DNA of 64,000 bases from Aristolochia californica (GCA_029961685.1 JARWKL010000001.1:56655314-56719313), one strand, 5' to 3'; positions 13,401-26,039 are shown, counted from the stretch's first letter. Program-made: numbers and translations. The notes: generated by a model from the sequence alone, not told the origin.

Positions 13401-16400
13401 ACCCATGCCCACTGGACCAAAGATGCCAAGAGAATTCCCATCAAATTAGAATTTGAGCCAAGCAGATAGTAAAGTGGGGCAGGTAGTAAGACCAAGGCGG
13501 AGTCCACCAGATAATCTGCTCCTGCCACAGATACAAGAGGCATGGCCTAATATAGGGAAGGGAGTTCATATTGTATGATTTGATTCAAGACAGAAGAATA
13601 ATCCCAATATTAACTTAGGCAGACATCTTATAGAACATTAATCACAGGATGCCATAAAAATATATAAATTATTGGATTCTAACTACAACCATGTAATTAA
13701 AAATATCCTGTACCATCAGCAAAATGAACCATGAAAATAGGTTCTTTATGAGGTAAGAACACCTGAAGATTGTGGGCTTTGCTCTTCTTTTGGTGGTGAA
13801 CTTGAGGAAGATGCATTAGTTGATCCAGCACCAGCTTCAGAAACGCTCATCTGTCAAAAAAACAGTGAGTACATCAAACATGGAGGTCTAAAAAGTATAA
13901 AGATAATCATCTTACAACACCCAGTCTATCAAAATAGATGTAAAAACCACTATCTAGAGAAACAGTTCAGTCTCTTTCGTAAGTTTGAACCTCTCACATT
14001 TTTGAAACAGTAAATTCTGGTTTTTATTTATTTCAATTCACTTTAGCTGAATACTTAAGAGTGCGGCATGGCTGAAGAATTTTCTCTTTGACATGTTCAA
14101 CCTTTTTAGCACTATAAAGTGTCTCAACTACTAGTCTCAATTCATTTAAAATCTACCAAGAAATCTAATGAATGAAATCATAAATCCTAAAAATGATAAT
14201 GAAACATGGAGTTTTTACCTTCATCTCATTTATTTATTTTTAGAATTTTTCACCTTCATCTCTTGATCAATATTGTTTTGAATTTGTATAGTAACTTGCA
14301 TACACTTCAGTATTAGTACTTTAAAGATACCATTACATTATTTCATTATAATAAGTTGACCCAGCTGTAGTTTGTTTTTGCCACTTTCTGAACTCTTGTG
14401 ACTCACACCTCCATGATACCCCGGCCATTAGACTTCAATCCAAATCCATGAAACCAAGTGCTTACATAAGAAACCTCCACTATATTTGAACTAAAATTTA
14501 GACATTTCTATCAGGTTATACGATCATTGCCTATTGAATCCTAGGTTATACTATAGTAAACCCTGTGACAAGCACAGTAAGAGATGTCATTTGTACAATA
14601 AACAGTCCAAAAATCTGGCCAATTTGAGAAACCAATCATTCTAGTTGAATACAAACAACGATGGACTACGATTCAAAACTTAAAGCCATCATTAAGAAAG
14701 CATTCCAAATATGTGCTCATTACAACAATGAAACTGTTATGCACAATTAAAAAAATGCCGACTAGTGGGTATTCCAAACTATAAAACCTGTTAGGGAGAA
14801 TACTCCAATCAAATACCTAAACTCAAACTTGATTGAAATAAATAAAATCTAAACTCAAATAGCAAGCACTTTTTTATCAAGCTTTAATAAAAAATTATGT
14901 AATAGATGGTATGTCCTCTAAAACCAAAACATATGACCAAATTAAAACAGGTCCAAGTTTGAGGTCAGGCCACAAGGTCACATAAATCCAATTTTCACGG
15001 CTGAGGTCAATGTGCTTTTAGTGATTCCAAACCACCAAAGGAGTTGAAAACAAGTGGGATAGGCCCTTGGACACATAAATGTGTTCCTCTAATCAATGTC
15101 AATATATTTTAAATGCTACAATTCTATCAAACGTGTTAAAGTTGGGGCGATCCATCCCAAAATGACTAATCACAGTTAGCAGGCTTCTTCCAAGGTATAA
15201 AGCACATGATCTTACTAATGCTAGATCCATGTGAGACTATTCTTAGCACCCCCCTTTAAGACTCTAGAAATGGACAATTTTGGGTTGTGATCCAAATACA
15301 GGTACCCACTCTAATACCACATTAAAGTTAGATGTGGATCCATCCAAAATTAGTAGCTGAAGTTGGAAGGCTTCTTTCCAAAGTAATAAACAACAAGATT
15401 TTCCAAATCTCAGACTCATGGGGGACTATTCTTAACAAAAGAAATCATTGGAAGGTCATTCATTAGACTCTTTTTTATCCACCAAATTCCTGGAAATCCA
15501 TTTACCTTACTAGTTAGGTGCTTAGGAATAATTGGGGATCAAGGGCTCTTTTTTTTACAAAGAGCTGACTCCTAACCCTAAGATGTGGTTGAGATTGAAC
15601 TTAATATAGAAATTTGATGGGTAACCAAAGTCCTGTGAGTTCAAGGTATCATCAGTAATTGTTTTGTAAGGATCATTCTATTTCTCTCTACTCCCTTTGG
15701 TGTAGCTTAACAAGACTAAGCTAAGAGCCTGTTGGGAGGGTTAAAAACCCTATTAACTCACTATCTCTGACTCTTGATGCAGGACCAAAACTTTGCAATC
15801 ATCATTTGTTGGGATGCTTTGACAAAATCGAGGACTTCTGCTCCATGCTCATGGTTTTTTCAATTAAATTGCCAAAGGAAGCAAAACACTTATCTTATTC
15901 CTTGGCTAGGAGTTGAACTTCTTGGTAAAATCTTGCTGTCTGGAATTTACTCCTCCAAATCTGCCATTGTCTGGATGGCCTTGTATCTTATGCACTTTTA
16001 TTTTTAATTTTGGTATACGTTCTTTTCTTTCTTGCATCCTTGTACCTAACTGCCCCTAGGGGGGCCTTCTCACTTTAAAATGCATATTCAATATACATCT
16101 ACCATTAAGAAAAAAATAGTTGATTAAATACTTTATCAGGGATAAGTTTTAACAATAAATCAAAAGAAGACCAAAACTTCCTGGCAATAAAACTTTAACA
16201 TGGTATTGTAATCCTTACTCTTTTATTAGCTTATACATCTTCATTCAAAAATAAATAAATAATCTTTAACATTATTCTACACCTATACAAACATATATGA
16301 GGATAAACATCACCATTAACATTAAGCCTAAAAGCGACATAAGCCAAGAAGAAATGCTAATTAGATGCCAAACAAATAATGAAAACTAATTTACATGGGT

Positions 16401-17327
16401 AAATATAAAGAAAGGTTAAATGAGACCAACTTTGACATCCTTATGCTCAAGGGAGTCACTGGAAGGTCTTGGATGCACACTGGCTGATGTTGACCACTTT
16501 GCATCCTGAGTTATACGTTCACCAGATTGTGGAAGTTGAGGCAAGAAAATATTTGTTCCTGTGGAAAGCAATGAAACATAAGACTATACACATTGAAAAC
16601 AATAACCCAAGGAAATCGTATTCAAAACAAACAAAGAAGCAATGAACTTCTTGATAGTCCAATATAAACAAAGACCAAGACAAATTATTTCAGCATACAG
16701 TTTCTGATAGCTTATGGAACTATGTATCAAAAGATCTCCAAAATGTTCTCAAGTCTCATAACCGTTTATATTAGCACTCCATGTGCCTGAACCAATAATC
16801 ATATCTGGCTGTTCCACAAATATGCCTTGTCACAACACTGTCATTCCTCCACCATTTTAGGTGTCCAATAACATACTAAATTTCAACCTGAAATTGTTTC
16901 TTTTTTTTTTTTTTTTTTGCTAGTATGCTTGTGGAAATTCCAATAGATAACATAAACCATTTAAACAAGAATATTTAAACATCATATGGGTTTATTTACT
17001 TATTGAGAAATTTTGATCACTGAGAGGTAGTTATCGTTAATCGAGTGATGTCTCAGCTGTCATTAAGTATGATCAATATTTCACTCTAAAAACAGTTTCA
17101 TAGCCAAGGGCCAAAAATATTATTCAAAGAAAATATAAACAATAGAGATAGATTTAAGTCATTCTGGCATTACATTGAAAGATGGGTTTCAGTATCTACA
17201 GTAGAACCCAGAAGCTTGTAAACCACCACCTTGATGATAAGAACCTCGTCAAGGTCTTATCTTCTCAGCTTCCAAATAAAGAATTAAGGCTCTTCTAGGC
17301 AAGGGAGAGATAGAAATAGGGGAAAAA

Positions 17328-17368
<41 letters not shown>

Positions 17369-18836
17369 CAAAGTAGGAGAAAAGGGGAGAGAAGGAGACG
17401 AGCTTTAGGAGAGGGAGAGGAGAGCAAGGCAAGAGATACTTGAGGAATAGGTTTGATTGATTTTTCCTTCAACCAAGACCCTTCTTTACACTTTTTCCAT
17501 CACATGTTTAGGGAAACTCAATCAATTAGGTTCCCTAATTACACTCCTCAATCAATTAGGATCCCTCATTACATCAATCAAGGGGAGATTATAAAATCAA
17601 AGGAGAGAATCTAGGAAACGTCTAAATCAATTACAATCTTATCTTCTAGAGATTCTTTAACAAAGGTAGGACTCCCATTTCTACCCTTGACTTTTAACCT
17701 TATTTCCGCTTTTCCCTTGAGTATCATTTTCCTCTTTTACCCCCCATGCATGTGCATAGGTCCACATGTGTGCCACCTTTTTTCTCTTGCTTCTTCTTCC
17801 TTCTTCCTTGATTTTTTGGAAATTTGAGGGTTCCTATCACTTGATTATTTTGCAATCTGACTTGTGAGCTACAAGCTAGAACTTGCAAGTCATTGAACCA
17901 CAAGATGACCAAGATTAGGACAAACCATAGCCACTAAATGACATATAAATATTTTTCAAACCCAATATAAGCATGCTTTTTCAGAAGATTACTTCCAGGA
18001 ATTCATGCAGGACCATTATGTGGAGATTGGGTTGATATTTTTGTGATAGACATATGTTGAAAAGAGTTAAGACAATTTTTTAGCATGACTACTAGACCAG
18101 TCATGCATTGCCATGAAGACTGCAGACACAAAACTTGGAAAATATATAGGCAGCAGAGATAGGACAAGGAAGAGATGTCTTGCGATGAAGGAATGACAAA
18201 ATCAAAATATGAAGATTTAGAGACTGCAAGAAAGGAGTCTTCTCCAAACTAGCTGAAAAAGAATAGAGGAAGACTTAAAATGATTTGAAACCTACTTGAA
18301 GAAAGGTAGTTACCTAATTTGATCAGAACAGAAACATAAATCACATGTAGCTGACTCCACATAGTTGGAATAAAGCCGTCTTGATGATTATTATTAATAA
18401 CCAAGATGATGATGAGCATCAGACAGGTCCTAATCTAGGGGCAACCAATTTCATTAGGTGGGCGGGAGATTTTACAGCTACATAGTGGGAAGAAGAATAT
18501 TAATAAAAAGAAAAAAAGGAAGGAAAGCTTCACAAATTTACATCGCCACAAAGCTGTATGCAAATGATTTCATGGTAAATTGACACAGTTCACTGAAACT
18601 GATTAGACAAAAGCACCTGAGGTTAAAACTTAGAGCACAGGGTCCCTATGAGACACTGCTCGAATCAGGCATAATATATGAAACAACATATTCATATAAA
18701 AGTAAATGAATGCAGAATTTAAAGAAATGCATATAAGACGCATGATCCAGTTTCAGGATCCAGAATTCAGTGAACAGATAAGATTAACTGTACCAGGGCA
18801 AAGTCCAAGAAGTCTTCGTCGACGTAAGCTCACCAT
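7497..18836 (-). CDS. APD1: APD1-like AP2/ERF-domain protein (At4g13040 type), 6 coding exons
   Basis: Coding exons (minus strand) are 18794-18836, 16431-16558, 13763-13850, 8022-8202, 7737-7858 and 7497-7621. They join in phase to 228 codons plus stop. The N-terminus is MVSLRRRRLLGLCPG, typical of this family. A basic stretch KRRKRHRRK (about residues 91-99) precedes one AP2 domain at about 110-160 (MRGVYFKNQKWQAAIKV, then QIHLGT, EEAARLYDRAAFMCG). This is the divergent solo AP2 type, not a classical ERF/DREB. The Arabidopsis homologue APD1 is known as a positive regulator in salicylic-acid-linked disease resistance; the same role here is inferred. The end of exon 2 is the least certain junction: I chose AAA|GT because it keeps frame with exon 3. 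The introns are large and host one copia element and two TRIMs, so the gene must tolerate splicing across them. Upstream non-coding exons may lie near 19.7-20.2 kb but are not resolved. Confidence 0.9.
9151..9418 (-). repeat. 3' LTR of the intronic copia element (268 bp)
   Basis: It matches 12341-12690 at both ends but lacks an internal segment of about 80 bp present in the other LTR (the part holding AGCAGAGCCAAAGAAGG). The polypurine tract adjoins its right edge. Confidence 0.85.
9548..10760 (-). pseudogene. Decayed copia reverse transcriptase and RNase H
   Basis: Minus-strand fragments in element order are: a reverse-transcriptase N-part at 10492-10716 (LDIKNTFLYGDLEEEVYIEQ, PPGY), the YVDD catalytic motif readable near 10316-10340, the KYFLGIEVA and TPMEVG segment at 10045-10233, the RILRYLK segment at 9767-9991, and an RNase H end at 9548-9730 (FCDNQEAIFIASNPVFHERT then KHREVDYHFIRD). 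Each fragment belongs to the Ty1-copia RVT_2/RNase H family. Frameshifts and stops separate them. Confidence 0.85.
10990..11861 (-). pseudogene. Copia gag joined to the integrase end by an internal deletion
   Basis: The gag start reads MAETGEIYTPSERILDLIEK from 11861. A later gag motif (TAKAMWQSLESLYA) lies near 11520-11590. By about 11330 the sequence has jumped to the end of integrase (FVSADVTFFEDVPFFSS). The gag C-terminus, protease and most of integrase are therefore missing. Several stops interrupt gag. Confidence 0.75.
12341..12690 (-). repeat. 5' LTR of the intronic copia element (350 bp)
   Basis: Direct repeat of 9151-9418 with TGTAAAAAGC...TTCTAACA ends on the plus strand. A GA-rich block lies at about 12366-12440. 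It is immediately flanked by the primer-binding-site-like sequence on the internal side. Confidence 0.85.
12745..13063 (-). mobile_element. TRIM element (miniature LTR retrotransposon), Katydid-like
   Basis: Two LTRs of about 115 bp (12745-12861 and 12951-13063) share TGTTAAA starts and GACTATTC(T)AACA ends. Between them are only about 90 bp, holding a pyrimidine run (gcccccctcac, the purine tract on the minus strand) and a decayed primer-binding site (ctttaatatcat). This no-coding layout is the definition of TRIM elements. The minus-strand LTR start TGTTAGAATAGTCCCACATTG resembles the Katydid family. It sits in intron 3 of the APD1-like gene, 55 bp from the copia element. Confidence 0.8.
15134..15436 (-). 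mobile_element. Second TRIM element, same family
   Basis: Left LTR about 15134-15248 (TGTTAAAGTTGG...TCTTAGCA) and right LTR about 15320-15436 (ATTAAAGTTAGA...TCTTAACA) surround about 70 bp with cccccctttaag (purine tract on the minus strand) and ctctaataccac (reverse of a tRNA-Met-type primer site). The right LTR has lost its terminal TG. It lies in intron 2 of the APD1-like gene. Confidence 0.78.
17333..17362. repeat. (GA)n microsatellite
   Basis: About 15 consecutive GA units within a longer purine-rich region, in intron 1 of the APD1-like gene. Confidence 0.95.
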
Positions 18837-21050
18837 TGTTTGATCTCACTTTTTCTAATTTGAAAAGGACAAAAAGGAACAAAAAAATGTAGGCTTAGAA
18901 GGCAATAGATAAAAGAAACAATAATTCAAAATTGAAATTATGGATTGCAGTCAAAACATAACAGGTAAGAAATAACATAAAAATAGTGACTATTCTAAGT
19001 CACCTAAATTTGTCACTTTTAGTAGCATATGTCCTCATTAGGGTCTATAAGAACCAAATGGCACAACCAGAAAATAAAGTTATGATATGAATAAACTTTT
19101 TTGCTTTCCCTGCAAAATGGTAAAGGGAGTGACAAAGAGAAATTAAAGCAGACCTGATGGAAGCACATTGAAAGCTTCTAGTTACACTCACTGGTACTAC
19201 TGGTACCAAACGCCCTACTAAGCTAACGAGTAATCAGACAGAAAGCAAACACACTTCATTGATATTTTGATAGAGACTTCAACACCCTGTCCAGGAAAAC
19301 CCACTAACAAGCAATGAAGACCCTAATAATAGGTATAGTTTCAGCAATCTTCACGATAAAAAAAGGGTCTACAAGGTTGTACAAAAAGTACTATTATAAA
19401 TAAATTGGTTCGGGAATGGTGTGACCTAAACAATCCAATAGTATACGAAAGTCCGCCGAAAGCTGAAATAATTCCACATGATCACCATCTTTTCCAGAAA
19501 ATATTCAAAACATGTATGTACTAAGATCAAGGGCAAGCTTAATTACACGTCAATACAAGAACACACCTCCGACGGGCATAAGAAAAGAAGAAAGAACCTC
19601 TTGATCAGAGACCAAGTCAATCAACCAACTCACCACAGTCAATGAAATCAAACTTGGGAGAAATAAAGAATAAAACCTTAGTTAGAACTCTGCAACACTT
19701 ACATTGCCAGTCTTGAAGACACCCTACGACGGAAATACAACACGAAAATACAGAAACAAAGATCACATTCTAAAGCTGACGGCAACACAACTATCAAAGC
19801 TTCAATTTCACAAAACCCCACAAGACAACCACACTAGATGAGATCAGTACCACGAAACACCCTCAAGAAACCCATCGTACAAACTAATTCCTAATCAGTC
19901 GGACTCAACCGGCCAACCAACCACCCACCACCCTCGAATAGACGCGCACCGATGCACGAAATATAATCATCAAGAATCCAAAATATTGCGAGAGACCGTT
20001 CCTTCGGGGAGCAGACAACATGAGACTGTACGTGGAAAAGCTCAAAGAAGTAAAAAGCTAAGCACCCGTGAAGGATGAAAGACCAGTTTCTCACCTGCGG
20101 CTGCAGAAGAAGCGGGTTGGCGGAGCGTCAGAAGCGAGACAAATCAAGGGTATCTAAGGAATCCTGAAAACACGGAGGATTATTCACGACACGATAGAGA
20201 AGGTGGCGAAGGGGCACGCATCTACCACCACACCACCACCTTTCTCTTCTAATTTGGTGTCTTCTGTCTTTGTGTGGAGGTTGAAGAACGTATGTAATGT
20301 GTTTTTCTTGCCCGGCTTGAATTATCCAAACTACCCTCACAGTTCACTCGAATCTCCCAAAAGAACTCCACGACAGAACAGTAGGAGCGACGTTCTTCCC
20401 TGTACAATCTGCTTATGAAATTACATACGGACCAATCCTTCCACTGCTATTCATGGCGTCTCGGCGATGATTACAAAGTATCATAAACAGGATTCTGCTT
20501 CAAAGAAACAGTAGACTGTCACCTACATTCATTTGAAGCATAAACACTGAAACATTCTGTGGTTTACCATTTCCTCGTATCATCTTTAACATTTTAATAG
20601 ATTTTTTTTCCGATTATCTATTCTGCTCTTCTATTTGCTCGTTTACAAAAATACAGAATTAAATTTTTTATCCTACAACAAGGATTTATATGATTAATCA
20701 TATAATATTTGTTAAATAGACTTGATAAGAAAAATCTAATCATTTTCAATTACTCAGATTACCCGATAGATAACTTTATATTCTCAAATTATTTATTTCC
20801 ATTTACCGAATTATTTATGGGTAATCGGTCACCCTCTACCTATTCCAAATAAAGAGACTAATAAAAATAGAGTTTGGGTAATTAGAACATAATGAAAGAA
20901 GAATCATCGTTCATCCTCAGCTCCAGGTCAAAATTTACAGGCAGTAAAAAAGATAGAAGGGTAGTTTGGTCATTCGGAGAGAAGGATATGTTGGGGATTG
21001 ATTAAAATAAGGGAGGGGGGTTTGGGTACTCCAAACGTTATCTGTTTTAA
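18837..21050. other. 5' region of the APD1-like gene
   Basis: No further coding exon was recognised. The 19.7-20.4 kb part is less AT-rich than its surroundings and may hold non-coding first exon(s) and the promoter of the minus-strand APD1-like gene. I could not fix a transcription start or a leader intron. Confidence 0.4.
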
Positions 21051-21059
21051 TATCATCCT

Positions 21060-21205
21060 CGGTAGGTCAAGAAGGAAAGGTGGGGCGGGCCGACGCGGGA
21101 AGCACCGACGTGAGCAAGGGGCAGTGAATGGATGGGCCGGATAACGCCCACCACTTCCGCCGCCCGAACGACGTCCCGTGAAGCGCCCACGTCTCCCGAC
21201 CCGAT
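21060..21205. other. Short GC- and CpG-rich island
   Basis: About 145 bp of conspicuously GC-rich, CpG-rich sequence in AT-rich surroundings. It contains several ACGT cores (CGACGTGAG, ACGACGTCCC, CCCACGTCTC) of the type bound by plant bZIP factors. It lies about 1 kb upstream of the probable 5' end of the APD1-like gene. A short minus-strand frame here is Arg/Gly/Pro-rich and looks like a composition effect. Confidence 0.55.
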
Positions 21206-23535
21206 ATATGCCCAAGAGAGAGAAAAACAAAAATGCGACTAAACTTTGTTTGAAAAAGTCTTCACCTTTCATTTCGTTCACTAATGAATTGATGACACTT
21301 TTGACACAAAGTGCAAGTACACATGACGAGACCGTGGCCTCCCCTCAATTGCCTCATTTATGAAGATAAAATTTTCAATGTTACTCCAATTGAACTAAAC
21401 ATACCTTTTATTTTACAATGTTGAATTCACTTTTAGCATTGCAGAATTTATTGTGAACAATGGTAACATTTTAGTATTGTGTTTTTCGTGCCCGATAGTT
21501 CATGTAATCCGTTCGTATATCTAATGTTATGTCGTAATCGCCTTTTCATTGTTGCAGTGTCATACGATTATGTCGTTTCAACTAAAAAAACAAAAAATTT
21601 GAGCATAAAAAAAATCTTAACGACAACAAAAACACAAAATAAAAAAGAAACTTTGAATAAGAAAAAAAGTTGTTATGAAGTTTGATGAAGGGCAGCTCTA
21701 ATAAGATAGGAATTATTAAAGGAAGATTAAAAAAAATTCATTATCCATACCAAAATTTAATCATAGTCATCACTAGGAACTTTGAGGCATGTACGAACTA
21801 TCTATTACTTAATCAAGCAACATTTCTCCTTTGAAGGTATAACTACCAAGAGTAGCCACATTTCATTAATATCCTTATCTTGTTTGCATTGTATGAGTAT
21901 GTACTATGCTTAGATGTTGTTGCTATTCTTATTGTCATAAAGACTTCTTTGTGTAGTTCAACTAACAAAAATTGATAGAGGAGAAAACTCATTTGTCATT
22001 TGGAAGAATTACCTTAATTTACTTCGTACTATAGAAGGAAGTTACTACCATGGGGAGGGGAGTTACGACAAGTCTTTGCCTACAAATAAACACTTTTCTC
22101 CACATAGACAAGTTTTGGATTACCTTTTTTTAAGCACCGCTTCCTGCATAAGCATGTTGTAGAATTTTACATGTGAAAGCAAAAAAATCCTTATTAGTCT
22201 TTTTCCTTAGTTTTTCTATTTTGTGGGAATAAAAAATTACCCTTCAAATTTCTATTTAATTAGCTCTGGCAATAAAAGGTTATATATAAGTATTTTGTAA
22301 TAATAAATATTTGAGGCAAAAATTAATTTGATACACGTGTAACATAGTTATAGAACACAACTTGCAAAGAAGGGAATCACAAAGTTTAATTTGATACTAT
22401 AAATTTATAGGTTTACTTTGGTTCGTGCAACATTGATTTCATCAGAGACATTAAAGACTTACTCTTCAAAAACAATTTCCTGCTTCATTCGTTTAATTAT
22501 AAAAATAAATGATTTGGAAAATGTAGAGGATTGTAGGTGTTATTTGTTGTTTGCTTTCTAAATTTAATTAATCTGAAGTTTGTTTTAATGATCTCCCTAG
22601 TTCTCCAAAAACTTATAAAGGTCTAGAATCTACTATTGCTTTTTTTGTAAAATAAAGGAAAATTACATATCACAAACAAAGATAGAAACCCAATTAATAT
22701 TCATTTATTTTGGGTTGCCAGAAGTCCAAAAAAATCTTATTAAATATTCCTGGATGATCAAGATCCACGACAAGAAGCAGAAGTGAAGGGTCGAGAGTCA
22801 AGGTGGGAGGTCTCAACAACAATAGGAGGGACCATTGGTGGTGCAAGTACTAACTAAAAATCTCAATTTGATCTCTTATTGAACCAAACCTAGAAATAAT
22901 AAGTCAAGCTTTTACGAGTCTAAAAACTGCACAACCAGGGAAGGCAAAGATTGAAGGAGTTAATTGAACTCGAAAGAAATGAGAAACATTATCTTTTTGA
23001 GGACAGGAGTGCTGGTTGACACCTACATAGTTACTACCGAAAGTTGCCACCGGAAGACAACCGTCAATAGGCATGAGAAAGACGTTGATGCTTCTGACTT
23101 TGTATTTGTTTGATTACTCTCCACGTGTACGGGTTTGCTATGTAACAGATTCTGCTCAAATGATGAGGGGTCTCATATGGATTGATTGTCCCACACCCAT
23201 ACTTTCACTTAGTCATTAACTAGTGTTTAATTGACACATGGTGACTTGTGATTGATGGCAAAGTCAGTTGGTGGGTCGTTGATCGCCTATAAATAGCATT
23301 TACGGCCTTATTTTCAAACAAAATCATGAAGGAGTTTGAAAAAGTGTGATTTACAGCTATATTATTAAAGGAGGTAATTTCGTACTCCATTCAAAAAGCA
23401 CTCCCCCACCTAACATAAAACACTTAGCTCGATGTAAGGTGAGTAACAGGGGAACATAGAAGAAACACAGTTTGTTGACTTTCTAATGTACAACCTTCGC
23501 CACTTCAAATGGGCAATTCTAATGTACAACCTTCG
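21206..23535. other. AT-rich intergenic DNA with possible repeat remnants
   Basis: No gene recognised. A good TATA-like word (CTATAAATAGC) occurs at about 23287, followed by a short leader-like stretch, possibly from an old plus-strand LTR. I found no paired repeat to prove it. Confidence 0.4.
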
Positions 23536-24733
23536 ACACACCATGAGACTAGGAGAATTTTAATTTTTGTTATCGATGCTCCCCTATTGGTATTCATCAC
23601 GGAAAAACCCTAACTTGTGAAATTCTGCTATTTTTAAGCTCTAATAGCTGAAATTTACACAAAGAGATTTTGGCTCTCTTTAAGCCATGTTTAGCTCGAT
23701 ACATGTTTTTTACAATCACAATCTCCCCAAGGGATTAATGCTAGATTCTAGCTCTAGCTTGTTCTTTCTATCTAGATTGAATAAGTTTTAAATGAACCGT
23801 TCACAAATTAAAAATAAAATAAAAGAAAACTTACACCCTTTACTAGGAGAGTTTCTTCCTTCTTGCGAGATCCAAGCTTCCACTTATTTAGCAACACAAT
23901 ATGGAGTGAAGGAGTTTGTCTAAAACGCAATGCAAGGAAAGGAATGGAATGAGAAGATGAATTTGTGCGGCTAAGGCTCTCTCTTTCACTCCAAAGCACT
24001 TTTGAAAAGTTTTACAATATTGAAAGTAAAACTCAAAGGATTTGCCAATAAATGCTTATTAACTTCTCATTGCACAGTTGTGTGAGGTATTTATAACTTT
24101 CCCAAGTCAAACTAGTCTTTTTTTGTGCCACTTTGCAAAAATCAATCCATTGATTGACTGATCATTATAAAGTGATTGATTGATCAATCGATCATAATAT
24201 CTCTTTTTGTGTTAGAATGTGACTTATTAAACGATAGACTAAACGATCAATATATTACCGTTGGTCCTCAAAAATTAAGTTGATTGATCATTGTCAGGGG
24301 ATGATCAATGAATCATAATTCCCTCTAGTTGTGCAGTGCAAGTATGATCGAGTAGTGAGCTTCCTATGATTGATCATGCTTTATGTTCTTGATTGGCAAG
24401 ATTCTATCTAATCGATCATTCCATGTAAAATTTGATTACCTAGACAGTATTGATCGATCAATCCAAATGGGATGATTGATCATGCATCATAGCATGATAT
24501 GGTCATGTTTTGGATGATCAATCAATTGACTATGGTTGATCGATCATGCTTTATAATATTGGCCTGCACACTTCTGGTTGATCGATCATTTTGGTGTCAG
24601 TTCAACTAACTTGAATTTAAAAGCATGAGAATGATCTTGTCTAAGTGCTCTAACATGTTCTAAGAGATGTATATGATGTTCCTAAACATGTTTATATCCA
24701 ATGTATGACCTAAAACTCCTTATTTACTATTGT
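23536..24733 (-). repeat. 3' LTR of the large copia element (truncated, about 1.2 kb)
   Basis: It shares with 29412-30309 the CACACCATGAGAC start, the 'ctatttttaagctctaatagc' region, and the end around AACATGTTTATATCCAATG. It contains an extra block of about 300 bp (24290-24600) crowded with TGATCGATCA-like words that is largely deleted from the other LTR. Its left edge, the 3' end in element sense, is truncated. Confidence 0.85.
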
Positions 24734-25761
24734 ACCCACTGACCTCACCACTTGATGAAGCCAGACTTTCCAACTTTGCTCTGATGGACATTTTTCTGGT
24801 GATGTCCACCGACTCCTCATCAGAGAGATCCATTCCGCAGCATCGGAGGATGGTCGTGATCTCTTGAGCGAAGGGTAAGTCGTCCTCTCATGAGCAAAGG
24901 GTAAGTCATCTTCTCTTGAACTCATGGATACGTCAGTCATCTGATTCGCCATAAAGTAACCAAAGTCTAGTTGTACCTTCTAGAATATCACCATCATCCA
25001 AAATATATCGGCAGACATGAGCCTCGAAAAGGTCCCCTTCCTTGGGTTGAGGACATATGTCATAATCTCCATAATCACCCTTTGAGGCATGCTGAGGTCC
25101 TTTATCCTAACCTCGTAGGAGCTATTAATTGTCTACCTAAACACCAAAAGGAAGGCGTCTTGAATGTTCTACGGGAGGTCCAAGTGAAGATTCGTCGGTC
25201 AATTTTCCTTCGTGTACCTTATCATGCCCATGAAGGATGTGCCCAGAAGGTCCTTCAAGTCCATAGGCTGAATGAAAATCGTTGTCTTCTTCACATATGA
25301 AGAGCCCTTCAAATTGTGGGACCCAAGATCCTCCTCCATGAGATTTGAGTAAAATATTTTTAAAAGGAGGGGATAAATGGGTTCCTCTCTCTCCAAGAGA
25401 CTCCTATAGGATCTAAACAATCCTTCAACCTTATTCACTTCCATAATACTTTTTTGTATGAAGCTCAAAAAATAACTTCCCCATTGTTGCCGAGTGCGAA
25501 AATGCACGTGAAAATCGTCATTTCTTCACAAACATCGCTCTCCTTGATGGAAGTTTTCTTCTTAGACATCACCTCATCCTCACCATGGTGGAAAATGAGT
25601 TTGGGAGAGATTTGGGCGAAAATTAGGGTTTTAGCCTCAGATTTTAAATGGAAATCAATGAAACATCGAAAGAGAAGGGAGTTTTGGGGCTTTGGAGTTG
25701 AGGATTTGGTTGAATAGGGTTTTGAAATGATTTGGAGTGAAGAGATTAGGTCAAAAATCAT
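24710..25761 (-). pseudogene. Accessory retroelement ORF resembling the 'putative plant transposon protein' domain
   Basis: Three minus-strand pieces follow one another in different frames: about 25465-25570 (MSKKKTSIKESDVCEEMTIF), 25199-25507 (RQQWGSYFLSF, EVNKVEGLFRSY, IYPLLLKIFYSNL, DLKDLLGTSFMGMI) and 24710-25080 (SADIFWMMVIF, LDFGYFMANQM). The order of an EFY-N-L-like motif, a lone LG(L) step and a later 'hydrophobic-D-x-G-x-x-x-A' helix resembles the domain annotated in plant genomes as putative plant transposon protein. The function of that domain is unknown. Its place between RNase H and the 3' LTR matches the envelope-like ORF of SIRE-type elements. No signal peptide or clear transmembrane segment is seen. 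At least one frameshift and several stops make it a pseudogene. Confidence 0.6.
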
Positions 25762-26039
25762 TTGTGTCTCTTCAACTTCTCAATTCGTGCCTTGAATGAT
25801 TGTTCATTATGTTTTGATTGACCAATCAATCATTCTAATTGATCGATCAACCAATAGGCATTAATCAATCAATGACCTAGTCAAAGTGACAAAAATGTAA
25901 TCTTTTGAGTTCCATTTCAATCTTTTGGTGCTTCAAAAGTAGGATGTGTTCATTAAGCTCATATGTTTTAGCCTAAGTGAATCAAGGTGGGTTGTTCATG
26001 CTGAGTTATCATTGAAGCTTAGAGAAACAGTCAAATTCT

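Noticed and set aside
21178..21363. Plus-strand frame in the GC-rich island
   Set aside because: Short, no domain, and composition explains the open frame.
23280..23400. TATA-like word with leader-like sequence
   Set aside because: No gene or intact LTR follows on the plus strand. Left as a note only.
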